Positions 63,788 through 64,000 of a stretch of DNA of 64,000 nucleotides are shown here, in pieces. The notes below the pieces were generated by a model that saw nothing but the letters and a program-made list of their open reading frames with translations, had not been told where the DNA came from and did no database searches. Made by a program: the position numbers and the translations under genes. Origin of the DNA: Hydra vulgaris (Eukaryota; Cnidaria; Hydrozoa; Anthoathecata; Hydridae); the NCBI RefSeq assembly GCF_038396675.1, contig NC_088921.1, positions 802,501 to 866,500 on the forward strand, written 5' to 3'. How positions within the stretch are numbered: position 1 is the first letter of the stretch; every line of letters starts with the position of its first letter.

Positions 63788-64000
63788 TTAAAAAATCATT
63801 TTTAACAAATCAACGATATTATTGTCTTCAACACTACATAAACTACAACATATATTTACATCATCTGTATTATTAACTATGTTACCTTCATTGCTAATTG
63901 TAACAAATGATACATCTTCTATATATATGTTTTTATTAAATATTTCTCTAATAACATCATAAGTTGATTACCCAAAAGATGATGGTCCTATAGAAGGAGA
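63788..64000 (-). pseudogene. Partial unrecognised frame at the window edge, possible Harbinger partner
   Basis: The minus frame from 63967 to a stop at 63788 reads TYDVIREIFNKNIYIEDVSF and then VTISNEGNIVNN, CCSLCSVEDNNIVDL. Above it, past one stop (about 63968-63970), the same frame reads PSIGPSSFG to the window edge. It converges on the Harbinger transposase, which is the layout of the Myb/SANT-like second gene in Harbinger elements. There is no Myb motif in the visible part, so this is a positional guess. Confidence 0.35.

Overview
The window looks like a transposon-rich, AT-rich stretch of a cnidarian genome, most likely Hydra. The reasons are the base composition, the very long (AT)n, (ACAT)n and (TATG)n runs, GT-AG introns of 60-300 bases, and the mixture of element families present. 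That assignment is inference from family recognition; no host single-copy gene, rRNA, functional tRNA, LTR retroelement or CRISPR array was recognised. Nearly everything that can be read is mobile-element DNA, much of it nested and broken.

Layout. 0.2-5.4 kb: two fragments of one LINE family (called LINE-A here), one split by a short terminal-inverted-repeat element (MITE-B) and one by a fold-back element, then a poly(A)-tailed retroposon (R1). 5.4-11 kb: (ACAT)n, a dead mariner, (AT)n, and a 3.57-kb element with ~435-bp inverted termini. That element carries a RAG1-N-terminal-like zinc module followed by a RAG1/Transib-like transposase relic. 11.2-12 kb: LINE-B reverse transcriptase end. 12.6-15.4 kb: P-element/THAP9-like transposase relic between inverted repeats. 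15.9-18.9 kb: LINE endonuclease relic, a multicopy-type gene relic with an in-frame 27-bp minisatellite, two tRNA-like SINE heads. 19.2-21.6 kb: LINE-A split by MITE-A, whose end has been amplified with its flank into a 20-bp tandem array.

25.16-34.97 kb is the centrepiece: a 9.8-kb EnSpm/CACTA-type transposon with terminal TACCCAGTAAACA repeats and subterminal GTTGGC/GCCAAC motifs. It has an apparently intact transposase open frame (27415-29298). Downstream on the same strand lies a multi-exon gene (30.2-34.2 kb) with a DUF4806-like region. 38.4-42.9 kb: an ISL2EU-type element with ~70-bp inverted ends, a THAP protein plus DDE transposase on +, and a converging SAP-SWIM-YqaJ nuclease-PHD protein on -. 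43-52 kb: a nest of TAGGG-ended elements with a second LINE (LINE-B) inside. 52-64 kb: sparse DNA with an R1 copy, a LINE endonuclease relic, a SINE, motif clusters, and at the right edge a PIF/Harbinger transposase relic.

The genes do not form a pathway. They are independent selfish systems: autonomous-type DNA transposons (EnSpm, ISL2EU, P, mariner, Harbinger, RAG1-like), LINEs, and the short elements that parasitise them. A second layer of structure is a set of near-perfect local inverted duplications across the whole window. One of these can be shown to be a 29-bp mutation inside a coding frame.
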